Source of the DNA: ZC4RG30 sp046347045
GTDB taxonomy: Bacteria; Pseudomonadota; Gammaproteobacteria; Steroidobacterales; Steroidobacteraceae
Assembly: GCA_046347045.1 (NCBI GenBank)
Contig: JAXMGX010000007.1
Span: 62,001-126,000 of the forward strand
Direction of reading: 5' to 3'
DNA length: 64,000 nt
The stretch's first letter is position 1. Every line of letters begins with the position of its first letter. The translations under genes and the position numbers were made by a program. Below are positions 54,772 through 62,649 of this stretch, piece by piece. The notes below the pieces were generated by a model. It did no database searches and was not told the DNA's origin. It worked only from the letters and a program-made list of their open reading frames with translations.

Positions 54772-56349
54772 TCAGCGACCCAGTATCCGGTTGTGGCGCC
54801 AGGGTTCATCCGGCGCCTTGAGCGGCAGGCCACCCTCCACCGGCGTCCCGGCCTCCAGCAGCGGGCCCGTGCCGGTGCACTGGGTGTTGTTGCTCTGCCG
54901 GTAGACCATGGCCACGCGCAGCCGCTCTTCGAGTGGATCGCCCAGGTCATGCGCGTAGTCCTCGCTGGCGGCGCAGCCTGGCAGGTTGGCCTGTGCATCG
55001 CCGGTGGTACGGGTGGCCGAGAACCCATCCGGATAGTCGCCGAAACCCAGCGCGTTCACGCCCTTGAACTGGATCGAGAAGTACGTGGTGCCGCAGTTGT
55101 CCTGCGGATAGAAGCCATAGGGTTTGCCGCAGGTTGTGCCGCCGATCTGGTAGACGCTGACGCCGATGCCCCTGAGGCTGTTGATGACGGACTCGCTCGC
55201 GGAGCAAGTGTCGGCCGAAGTCAGCACGTAGACGCGACCCAGGTTCAGTGTCGGCAATCCCGTCGGCGTGGTGGCGAACACCGTAGTGGAGGCAAACGGC
55301 AGATCGAGCGGACCGCCGGTGAATGGATTGGTGGTGGCGTATTTGCTGTTGAACTGGGTTCGCTCGAAGGTCTTGCCGCTGGTTTGGGCCGTGCCGGCGA
55401 TCATGTAGGCCAGCTCGCTGGCGATGGCGATATAGCCACCGCCGTTGTAGCGCAGGTCGAGCACCAAGTCCTGCACATTGCCAGCCTTGAGCTGGTTGAT
55501 GGCGGTGATCAGCTCCTGTTCGGCGGCTTTGGTGTGATCGTTGAACAGCAGATATCCCAGGTTGCCGCTGGTGGTTGTGAGGACGCGCGCCAGCGGCACG
55601 GCACTGAAGGACACGGCGGTGGCATTGAGCGTGAGGCTGCGCGTACTGCCGGAGCGGTCACGGATGCCGAACTGGTGGCTAGAGCCGCTGGTCGGCGAGA
55701 AAAGCGCCGCATTGATGGTGTCGATGCCGGCCTGCGTATTGTTGTTCACGATGTCCACGGCATCGATGGAAATGATCTCCGCGCCGCGGCCGATGCCCAG
55801 CGTCGCCGCCTGGGTGCCCGCCTGCACGTATTCCACTACCAGGCGCCGGGGTGGCGCCGGCGCGACCAGCGCCATGGAGAAGCCATAACCCACCGATGTT
55901 CCCGAAGTGGAAAGCTGGTAGTACGTCGCTGTGTCGTACGTGAAATGAAACTGGTCCTTGTTCCTGCCAGATGGCGTCAGCGCCGTGGTCTTCAGCAGCT
56001 TGAAGTAATCGCTCACGCTCGCGACCGAGGCGGGATCGAGGTCGGCCACTTCGTTGAACCACAGGTACAGCTCGTTGGTCCAGGAGCGCAGGAAATGCTT
56101 TTCCGCCAGCGCACTGCCGGACACATCGGGGTAAGCGTTCCCCAACGGATCGACGCCCGTGCGGGGCACCGCGCATTTCGCTGCGAAGGTGCTGGAGGCC
56201 GGATAGACGCCGCCGATGTACGCGATGGCCGGCGGATTGGTGGGCGGCGCGGTGGTCGGAGGAGTGGTGGTCGTCCCACCGCCGCCACCGCCGCAGCCAC
56301 CCAGCAAAGCAACTGCGCCGATGAGCAGCGCAACCCGCGAATTCGTCAT
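54772..56349 (-). CDS. S41 family (C-terminal-processing type) peptidase, lipoprotein
   Basis: 525 residues. The signal peptide ends in LLGGCGGGGGG, a lipobox followed by a Gly/Thr/Pro tether. A PDZ-like region follows (GTQAATLGIGRGAEIISID), then the S41 core with VQDLVLDLRYNGGGY, the nucleophile Ser in TSADTCSASES and the general-base Lys in GGTTCGKPYG. It is a Ser-Lys protease anchored in the envelope, probably degrading or processing exported proteins. GCAGGAG is 6 bases before the ATG at 56349. It is divergent from priA with 56 bp between starts and convergent with the reductase gene (33 bp). Confidence 0.92.
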   Translation of the reverse strand: MTNSRVALLIGAVALLGGCGGGGGGTTTTPPTTAPPTNPPAIAYIGGVYPASSTFAAKCAVPRTGVDPLGNAYPDVSGSALAEKHFLRSWTNELYLWFNEVADLDPASVASVSDYFKLLKTTALTPSGRNKDQFHFTYDTATYYQLSTSGTSVGYGFSMALVAPAPPRRLVVEYVQAGTQAATLGIGRGAEIISIDAVDIVNNNTQAGIDTINAALFSPTSGSSHQFGIRDRSGSTRSLTLNATAVSFSAVPLARVLTTTSGNLGYLLFNDHTKAAEQELITAINQLKAGNVQDLVLDLRYNGGGYIAIASELAYMIAGTAQTSGKTFERTQFNSKYATTNPFTGGPLDLPFASTTVFATTPTGLPTLNLGRVYVLTSADTCSASESVINSLRGIGVSVYQIGGTTCGKPYGFYPQDNCGTTYFSIQFKGVNALGFGDYPDGFSATRTTGDAQANLPGCAASEDYAHDLGDPLEERLRVAMVYRQSNNTQCTGTGPLLEAGTPVEGGLPLKAPDEPWRHNRILGR

Positions 56350-56405
56350 GAATGCTCCTGCAGGGAACTGGCCGCCGGCGCCTGGAACCTTCAAGCTTGC
56401 AGCCC

Positions 56406-58607
56406 GTGAAGACGCCAGTCTGCCAGATCGCCATCGAAACGCCGCTGCGACGGCTGTTCGATTATCACATTGCCGAAGGCGTCACGCCTGGCGCGCGGGT
56501 GCGCGTGCCTTTTGGCCGCCAGCATGTGGTGGGCGTCGTCGTGTCACTGTCTGCGCACAGCGACGTGCCACCGGAAAAGCTGCGCGCCGTCGAGGCGGTG
56601 CTGGATCCGGCGCCGCTGTTCCAGCCCGCGGACCTGAAGCTGCTGCAATGGGCCGCGGAGTACTACCACCATCCCGTGGGCGAGGTGTTTGCCACGGCGC
56701 TGCCGCGGCTGCTGCGGCAGGGACGCGACATGGCGCCGGTGCGGCACGTATGGCGCATCACCGATGCAGGGCGCGCGGCGCTGGCCGCCGCCAGCCTGCG
56801 CCGCGCACGCCGGCAGCAGCAACTGCTCGAACTCGTTGCCGCAACCGGCGAGCAAGACGAAGAGGCGCTGGATCAACACATGCCGGGCTGGCGGCCGCTG
56901 GCGCGCGCGCTGCGCGACAAGTCGCTGCTGCAGATGCAGGAGCAGGCGGTGGCGGGCGCGGCTGGCGCCGCGGCGCGGACCCTGCAGCCCGGCCCTGTGC
57001 TCACCGGCGCGCAGTCGCTGGCGGTGGAAACACTCACTGCGCCGGGATTGTCCGGCGCCTTCCTGCTCGACGGCGTGACAGGCAGCGGCAAGACCGAGGT
57101 ATACCTGCGTGCCGCGGCCGCGGTACTGGCGCGCGGCGGCGCGGTGCTGGTGCTGTGCCCCGAGATCGGCCTGACACCGCAACTGCTTGAGCGCTTCGAG
57201 CAGCGGCTCGACGCACCCATCGCGGCGCTCCATTCGGGACTCACCGATGCCGCACGGGCCCGCGCCTGGCATCAGGCCGCCACCGGCAGCGCGCGCATCG
57301 TGGTGGGTACGCGCTCGGCCGTGTTCACGCCGATGCCCGAACTCGCGCTCATCATCGTCGATGAGGAACATGATTCCTCGTACAAGCAGCAGGAAGGCGG
57401 CTTCCGCTATTCCGCACGCGACCTGGCACTGCTGCGCGGACAGCAGCGCAACGTGCCGGTGGTGCTGGGCTCGGCCACGCCCTCGCTGGAATCGCTGCAC
57501 AACGTGAAAACCGGGCGCCTGGCGCACATCGAACTGCCGGAGCGCGCCGGCAGCGCGGTGCCGCCGCGCATCGCGCTGATCGACATGCGCGCGCATCCAG
57601 TGAACAAAGGCATTGCAACGCCACTGCGGCATGCCATCGAGCGGCATCTCGAGGCCGGGTCGCAGGTGCTGCTGTACCTGAATCGCCGCGGCTATGCGCC
57701 CACGCTGCTGTGCCAGGGCTGCGGCTGGATTGCGCCCTGCGCCAGCTGCGATGCGCGGCTCACCGTGCATCTGCCGGCAGGCGGGCGCGGACGCGGCACA
57801 CTGGCCTGCCACCACTGCGGCGCCGAAGCGGCGCGACCCGAGCACTGTCCGCGCTGCGGCTACGAACTGCATCCGCTGGGGCATGGCACCGAGCGGGTGG
57901 AAGAAACGCTGGCGCAGATGTTCCCGGGCCATGCGGTGGAGCGCTTCGATCGCGACAGCCTGCGTGCGCAGGATGAACTGGAGCGCGCCATCGACCGCGT
58001 GCACAGCGGCAGCGCGCGCATCCTGGTGGGCACGCAGATGCTGACCAAGGGGCATCACTTCCCCGACGTGACGCTGGTGGGCGTGCTGAACGCCGACCAG
58101 AGCCTGTTCAGCACCGACTTTCGCGCCGCGGAGCGCCTGGCGCAGACCATCGTGCAGGTGGCGGGTCGGGCGGGCCGCGCCGACCGGCCCGGCGAGGTGC
58201 TGATCCAGAGCCAGTATCCGCAGCATCCGCTGCTGAAGACGCTGCTGGACCGCGGCTATGCCGGCTTTGCCGCCGATGCCCTCGCCGAGCGCGCGGCCGC
58301 GCACTGGCCGCCGTTTTCGCGGCTGGCGCTGCTGCGCGCCTCGGACCCGAAGCCCGAGGTGGCACTGCGTTTCCTGAAGGCGGCCCGGGGCATGGCGAAG
58401 CCGCCCGGGGGCGTGGCGCTGCGGGGCCCGGTGCCCGCCGCCATGGTCCGCCGCGCGGGCAGGTTTTACGCCCAGTTGATGGTGGAAAGCGCCCAGCGAA
58501 CCCGCCTGCAGGCCTTCCTGGCCGGCTGGGTTCCCGCTGTCGAGGAACTGGAAAAGCCCCGTTCGCTGCGCTGGGTGCTGGACGTGGACCCGCTGGAAGT
58601 ACTGTGA
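56406..58607 (+). CDS. priA: Primosomal replication protein N' (PriA helicase)
   Basis: 733 residues (E. coli 732). DNA helicase that restarts collapsed replication forks. Seen: the N-terminal 3'-DNA-binding domain (VRVPFGRQHVVGVVV), Walker A GVTGSGKTEVYL, the DEEHDSSYKQ box, GSATPSLES, a zinc-binding region with four Cys pairs (CQGC, CASC, CHHC, CPRC), and helicase motifs TERVEE-like and GRAGRADRPG. The GTG at 56406 is chosen since the conserved N-terminus (KTPVCQIAIETPLRR) begins there. It is followed by argS after 52 bp, the same order as in Pseudomonas. Confidence 0.96.
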   Translation: MKTPVCQIAIETPLRRLFDYHIAEGVTPGARVRVPFGRQHVVGVVVSLSAHSDVPPEKLRAVEAVLDPAPLFQPADLKLLQWAAEYYHHPVGEVFATALPRLLRQGRDMAPVRHVWRITDAGRAALAAASLRRARRQQQLLELVAATGEQDEEALDQHMPGWRPLARALRDKSLLQMQEQAVAGAAGAAARTLQPGPVLTGAQSLAVETLTAPGLSGAFLLDGVTGSGKTEVYLRAAAAVLARGGAVLVLCPEIGLTPQLLERFEQRLDAPIAALHSGLTDAARARAWHQAATGSARIVVGTRSAVFTPMPELALIIVDEEHDSSYKQQEGGFRYSARDLALLRGQQRNVPVVLGSATPSLESLHNVKTGRLAHIELPERAGSAVPPRIALIDMRAHPVNKGIATPLRHAIERHLEAGSQVLLYLNRRGYAPTLLCQGCGWIAPCASCDARLTVHLPAGGRGRGTLACHHCGAEAARPEHCPRCGYELHPLGHGTERVEETLAQMFPGHAVERFDRDSLRAQDELERAIDRVHSGSARILVGTQMLTKGHHFPDVTLVGVLNADQSLFSTDFRAAERLAQTIVQVAGRAGRADRPGEVLIQSQYPQHPLLKTLLDRGYAGFAADALAERAAAHWPPFSRLALLRASDPKPEVALRFLKAARGMAKPPGGVALRGPVPAAMVRRAGRFYAQLMVESAQRTRLQAFLAGWVPAVEELEKPRSLRWVLDVDPLEVL

Positions 58608-58659
58608 CCGGGGCCGCGCAGGTAGACTTGCCCACCCTTCCGGTCACCAGATACGCATC

Positions 58660-60420
58660 TTGAAGCAGGAAATCGAGCAATTGCTGCATGCCGCGCTGAC
58701 GCGGCTCACGGGCACCGTGCTGCCCGCGGACACGCCGCTGGACAACCTCGGCATCGAACGCACCCGCGATGCGGCCAATGGCGATTTCGCCACCAACATC
58801 GCGATGCGCCTGTCGAAGAAGGCCGGCCGGCCGCCGCGTGAGCTGGCGCAGGCGATAGTCGGGGCCTTGCAGCTCGATGCCGCCATCGACAGAGTGGAGA
58901 TCGCCGGCGCGGGCTTCATCAATTTCCACCTCGCGCGCGACGCGCATGCCAGCGTGGTGCGGCGTATCCACGAACTGGGCGATGCCTTCGGTCGCAACGG
59001 CAGCGGCGGCAACCGCAAGGTGCTGGTGGAGTTCGTGTCGTCGAACCCCACCGGCCCGCTGCATGTGGGCCATGGGCGCGGCGCCTCCTATGGCGCGAGC
59101 GTGGCCAACCTGCTCGAGGCCAATGGCTATGCCGTGCACCGCGAGTACTACATCAACGATGCCGGCCGGCAGGTGGACATCATCGCCGTCAGCGTGTGGC
59201 TGCGCTACCTGGAAGCCTGCGGCGAAGAGTTCCGCTTCCCGGCCAATGGCTACAAGGGCGACTACGTGCGCGAGATCGCCGCCGAACTGCTGCAGCAGGC
59301 CGGCCAGATGCTGGTGCGGCCCGAGGGTCAGGTGTTCGGCAACCTGCCGCCGGACGAGCCCGAGGGCGGCAACAAGGAAACCTACATCGATGCGGTGATC
59401 GCGCGCGCCAGGGAGCTGATTGGCGATGCGGATTTCCGCGACGTGGCGCAGCTCGCGCTGAAGACGATCATCGCCGACATGGAAGGCGACCTGCGCGAGT
59501 TCGGCGTGGTGTACGACCGCTGGTTCTCGGAGGAATCGCTGTCGACCAACGGCGCCATCGATCGTGCCCTTGAGCGCCTGCGCCGGCAGGACCATGTCTA
59601 CGAGAAGGACGGTGCGCTGTGGTTCCGCGCCACGGCCTTTGGCGACGAGAAGGACCGCGTGGTGGTGCGCGAAAACGGCGTGAAGACGTATTTCGCCTCG
59701 GACATCGCCTACCACCTCGACAAGCGCGAACGCGGCTTCGACATCCTGCTCGACATCCTGGGCTCGGATCACCATGGCTACACCGCACGCATACGCGCGG
59801 GCCTTACGGCCATGGGCGAGCCCGGCGATTCGCTGGAGGTGCAACTGGTGCAGTTCGTGTCGTTGTACCGCAACGGCGAAAAGGTGCCGATGTCCACGCG
59901 CGCCGGCGAGTTCATCACGCTGCGCCAGCTGCGCGAGGAAGTGGGCAACGACGCGGCGCGGTTCTTCTATGTGCTGCGCAGCCACGACCAGCCGCTGGAT
60001 TTCGATCTGGAGCTGGCCAAGAGCCGCAGCAACGACAATCCGGTGTATTACATCCAGTACGCGCATGCGCGCGTGGCCAGCGTGCAGCGGCAGCTCGCCG
60101 CGAAGGGATATTCCTTCGACAAGGCGCTGGGCCTTGCGAGCCTGGACACGCTGGTGGCGCCGCACGAGACCGCGCTGCTGACGGAGCTGGCGCGCTATCC
60201 CGAGCTGATCCAGCGCGCCGGCGCGAACCGCGCGCCGCATGCGCTGGTGCACTACCTGCAGGAACTCGCGAACGCCTTCCACACCTGGTACAACGCCGAA
60301 CAGTTCATCGTCGAGGACGCGAAGCTGCGCAATGCGCGCATCGCGCTGGCGCTGGCCACGCAGCATGTGGTGCGCAATGGCCTTCAGCTTCTGGGCGTGT
60401 CGGCACCGGAGACCATGTGA
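58660..60420 (+). CDS. argS: Arginyl-tRNA synthetase
   Basis: 586 residues (E. coli 577). Class I synthetase charging tRNA-Arg. Seen: the N-terminal Add1 domain, the HIGH motif as HVGHGRG after VEFVSSNPTGPL, DHHGYTARI, the KMSKS-equivalent loop VPMSTRAGEF, and a C-terminal anticodon-binding domain ending in VRNGLQLLGV. The start codon is TTG at 58660, inferred from the family N-terminus (KQEIEQLLHAAL); no ATG is available nearby. Its stop overlaps the next start as GTGA. Confidence 0.96.
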   Translation: MKQEIEQLLHAALTRLTGTVLPADTPLDNLGIERTRDAANGDFATNIAMRLSKKAGRPPRELAQAIVGALQLDAAIDRVEIAGAGFINFHLARDAHASVVRRIHELGDAFGRNGSGGNRKVLVEFVSSNPTGPLHVGHGRGASYGASVANLLEANGYAVHREYYINDAGRQVDIIAVSVWLRYLEACGEEFRFPANGYKGDYVREIAAELLQQAGQMLVRPEGQVFGNLPPDEPEGGNKETYIDAVIARARELIGDADFRDVAQLALKTIIADMEGDLREFGVVYDRWFSEESLSTNGAIDRALERLRRQDHVYEKDGALWFRATAFGDEKDRVVVRENGVKTYFASDIAYHLDKRERGFDILLDILGSDHHGYTARIRAGLTAMGEPGDSLEVQLVQFVSLYRNGEKVPMSTRAGEFITLRQLREEVGNDAARFFYVLRSHDQPLDFDLELAKSRSNDNPVYYIQYAHARVASVQRQLAAKGYSFDKALGLASLDTLVAPHETALLTELARYPELIQRAGANRAPHALVHYLQELANAFHTWYNAEQFIVEDAKLRNARIALALATQHVVRNGLQLLGVSAPETM

Positions 60421-60989
60421 GCAGGCAACCGCTGGGTGCGCGCGACTACAAGGGCGGCTCGCGCCAGGGCGCGGGTTTTCCGCTGCATTACCAGACCTTC
60501 GCTGCCGGGCTTGCGATCGGTCTCGTCGTGGCGCTGGGCGCGTTCATGGTCGGCCGCAAGCAGGCCCCGCCGGCGGCGGAGGCAAAGCCGCGGCCGCAGG
60601 CCACCGCCAAGCGCGACGCCGGCGATGAAACGCCCACCGCCACCGACCCGGCGGCGCAGTACGAGTTCTACAGCATCCTGCCGAAGTTCGAGATGGGCGT
60701 GCCCGAGAAGGGCAAGCCGCAGCGTGATACCGCGCAGGCGCAGGTGGAACAGCCCGGCGCCTATGTGCTGCAGGTGGGCTCGTACCGCAACCGCGACGAG
60801 GCCGAGCGCGTGCGCTCGAAGGTGGAGAAGCTGGGCATCGAGGCCAAGGTGCAGCATGTGTCCATCGACACCGACGAACTGCACCGGGTGCTGGTGGGAC
60901 CGATCCGCGACCTGGGCAAGCTCAACGCCACGCGCCGCGAACTGCGGGCGGCGGACTTCGATGTGATGATGCAGCGCGTCGGCGACTGA
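60417..60989 (+). CDS. SPOR-domain membrane protein, FtsN-like
   Basis: 190 residues. The GTG start overlaps the argS stop. A short basic cytoplasmic tail precedes one membrane helix (about 30-48, GLAIGLVVALGAFMVG), a Pro/Ala linker and YEFYSILPKFEMGVPE. The C-terminal SPOR domain (about 115-190) has AYVLQVGSYRNRDEAERVRSKV, AKVQHV, and HRVLVGPIRDLGKLNATRREL. It should bind denuded glycan at the septum. The priA-argS-SPOR order and the FYSILP motif are those of FtsN-type division proteins. Confidence 0.92.
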   Translation: MSRQPLGARDYKGGSRQGAGFPLHYQTFAAGLAIGLVVALGAFMVGRKQAPPAAEAKPRPQATAKRDAGDETPTATDPAAQYEFYSILPKFEMGVPEKGKPQRDTAQAQVEQPGAYVLQVGSYRNRDEAERVRSKVEKLGIEAKVQHVSIDTDELHRVLVGPIRDLGKLNATRRELRAADFDVMMQRVGD

Positions 60990-61000
60990 GCGACGCGCTG
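60972..61000. terminator. Hairpin spanning the stop codon of the FtsN-like gene
   Basis: CAGCGCGTCG and CGACGCGCTG are perfect 10-bp arms around a 9-base loop that contains the stop codon. It lies between convergent genes and is followed by GC-rich sequence rather than Ts. It may act as a terminator or mRNA 3'-end stabiliser. Confidence 0.45.
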
Positions 61001-61055
61001 CGCCCGGGCTGGTGGTTCCCGCCACGACCCCGGGGGTGCTGCGCCATGTGCCCGG

Positions 61056-61670
61056 CTACGGCTCGTGGCGGGGCGGTGACGGCGCCGCGGCAGGTGCAGC
61101 CGGTGCGGGAGCTGCCGCGGGCGGCGGCGGTGCAGGTGGCGCGGGCGGCGGCGGCCCGATCCCGGGCAGCATCGGCACACCCATCCTGCCCTGCAGCCGG
61201 CTCAGCGTCTGCAGGTCGACCTTGCCCACGATGTTGATGACCACCAGTTCCTTCGGCTCGGTGGCGACGAAGAACATGCCGCCATCGACGTTGTCGGAGC
61301 GCATCCACATTTCCACGCGTCCGTCCTTCTCGCGCACGGCCATCAGCTTCTTCCAGCCCTGGGTTTCCACCTGCGACACCATCGACTCGATGTCGCGTGC
61401 CGAGTACATGCCCGGCTTGTCGAAGGAAAACACCTTCAGGTAGATGCCCTGCAATCCGTTCACCGCGGACGCTATGTCCGGATCGGCACCGCGGCCACCG
61501 CCGAGGAAGCTGCTGGCCATCTTCAGCGTGTCGCCATCCAGCGAGATGTCGACCGACTCGGTGGCCTTGTCGGCGAGACCCGAGAAATCCGGCATCTTCA
61601 CGCGCGCCGCCTGCGCCACCGACATCATCGGCAGCAGGGCCAGTGTCAGGATGATTGCATGGCGTTTCAT
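61056..61670 (-). CDS. Exported DUF4252 protein
   Basis: 204 residues. A Sec signal peptide (MKRHAIILTLALLPMMSVAQA) precedes a DUF4252 domain (LQGIYLKVFSFD, WKKLMAVREKDGRVEMWMR, ELVVINIVGKVDLQTLSRL) and a disordered Pro/Ala tail. Function is unknown. In related bacteria DUF4252 genes sit beside ECF sigma factors, as here, and it may be part of or controlled by that envelope-response circuit. The ATG overlaps the anti-sigma stop (ATGA). Confidence 0.88.
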   Translation of the reverse strand: MKRHAIILTLALLPMMSVAQAARVKMPDFSGLADKATESVDISLDGDTLKMASSFLGGGRGADPDIASAVNGLQGIYLKVFSFDKPGMYSARDIESMVSQVETQGWKKLMAVREKDGRVEMWMRSDNVDGGMFFVATEPKELVVINIVGKVDLQTLSRLQGRMGVPMLPGIGPPPPAPPAPPPPAAAPAPAAPAAAPSPPRHEP

Positions 61671-61978
61671 ATTCCATTCTCCGTGTTCGGTCTGTGATTG
61701 AGTTTCTGCTGCACTTGGTTGAGCTGCGAGCTGGTGATCTCGAGTGCGATGGCGAGCTGCTGCGCCGACTGCCGGCGCCGGGCTTCGTGCTGCTGCTGCG
61801 CGATGCCCAGCCCCACCGCCACCAGCAGCAGCGAGGCGGCCAGCGCCATCGGCACCCGCCAGCGGGCACGGCGCGGCGCCTGAGCGCGGGCTTCGACGCG
61901 GGCCATCACGCGCCCGGTGAAATCCGGTGGTGCTTCCTCGACGCGCAGCGCGCGTCGCAGCGATTCTTCAATATCCAT
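61667..61978 (-). CDS. Small membrane protein, probable anti-sigma factor
   Basis: 103 residues. A cytoplasmic N-terminus (MDIEESLRRALRVEEAPPDF) precedes one membrane helix at about 43-60 (PMALAASLLLVAVGLGI) and a Gln-rich coiled helix outside. It lacks the HxxxCxxC zinc motif of ZAS anti-sigmas. The anti-sigma role is inferred from position: it overlaps the ECF sigma gene by 11 bp and the DUF4252 gene by 4 bp. Confidence 0.72.
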   Translation of the reverse strand: MDIEESLRRALRVEEAPPDFTGRVMARVEARAQAPRRARWRVPMALAASLLLVAVGLGIAQQQHEARRRQSAQQLAIALEITSSQLNQVQQKLNHRPNTENGI

Positions 61979-62582
61979 GGGCTTCTCCGGCCTGTCGTGC
62001 GCGCAGCCATTCGAGCGAGCGGCGCAGATGGCTCTTCACCGTGTTCACTGGCATGTCGAGCACTGTGGCAATTTCCGTGGGCTCGAGATCCTGCTGGAAG
62101 CGCAGCGTGACCACCGCGCGCGGCGCGGCGGGCAGCTCCAGCAGCAGACCCTGCAGGCGCTTCTCCCACAGCGGATCGCTGGCCACTTCGCTGCCCGCGG
62201 GCTCGTTGGCGGTGTCGATCTGCACCAGCCGGGGTGCACGCTCGCGGGCGCGCAGCCGGTCGATGCTGCGATGGGTGATGGCGCGCAGCAGCCAGTGCAG
62301 CACATGCGACATGCTCTCCACCTGGGGCAGCGCCGCATGCAGCTGCACGAAGGCATCCTGCGCCAGCTCCTCGGCATCTTCGCGGCTGCCGGTGAGGCGC
62401 AGCGCCACGCTGTACACACGCGTCTGGTGCGTGCGCACCAGGCGCGCGAAGGCGCCGGCGTCGCCCCGGCGGGCGGCGACCAGGTCGTCCTGTGCCAGCG
62501 GCTGCGCGGGTGTGGGTGGCGGCGACCCGCGCAGCGGCTGCGGCGCTGCCGTCAGCGCGGGCGCGGATTCCGGGGATGACAT
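61968..62582 (-). CDS. ECF RNA polymerase sigma factor
   Basis: 204 residues. After a disordered Pro/Ala N-terminus comes region 2 (FARLVRTHQTRVYSVALRLTG, DAEELAQDAFVQLHAAL, HWLLRAITHRSIDRLR) and region 4 (LPAAPRAVVTLRFQQDLEPTEIA, then VLDMPVNTVKSHLRRSLEWLR). It belongs to the RpoE-like group rather than the FecI group. The ATG at 62582 is preferred; a GTG at 62597 is also possible. It heads the sigma / membrane protein / DUF4252 operon. Confidence 0.92.
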   Translation of the reverse strand: MSSPESAPALTAAPQPLRGSPPPTPAQPLAQDDLVAARRGDAGAFARLVRTHQTRVYSVALRLTGSREDAEELAQDAFVQLHAALPQVESMSHVLHWLLRAITHRSIDRLRARERAPRLVQIDTANEPAGSEVASDPLWEKRLQGLLLELPAAPRAVVTLRFQQDLEPTEIATVLDMPVNTVKSHLRRSLEWLRARQAGEAHGY

Positions 62583-62649
62583 GAAATACAGGCTCACATC
62601 CCCGTATACGCCGAAATGGGCCCGCGGGGGTGCAGGCGGGGAAACGGGC

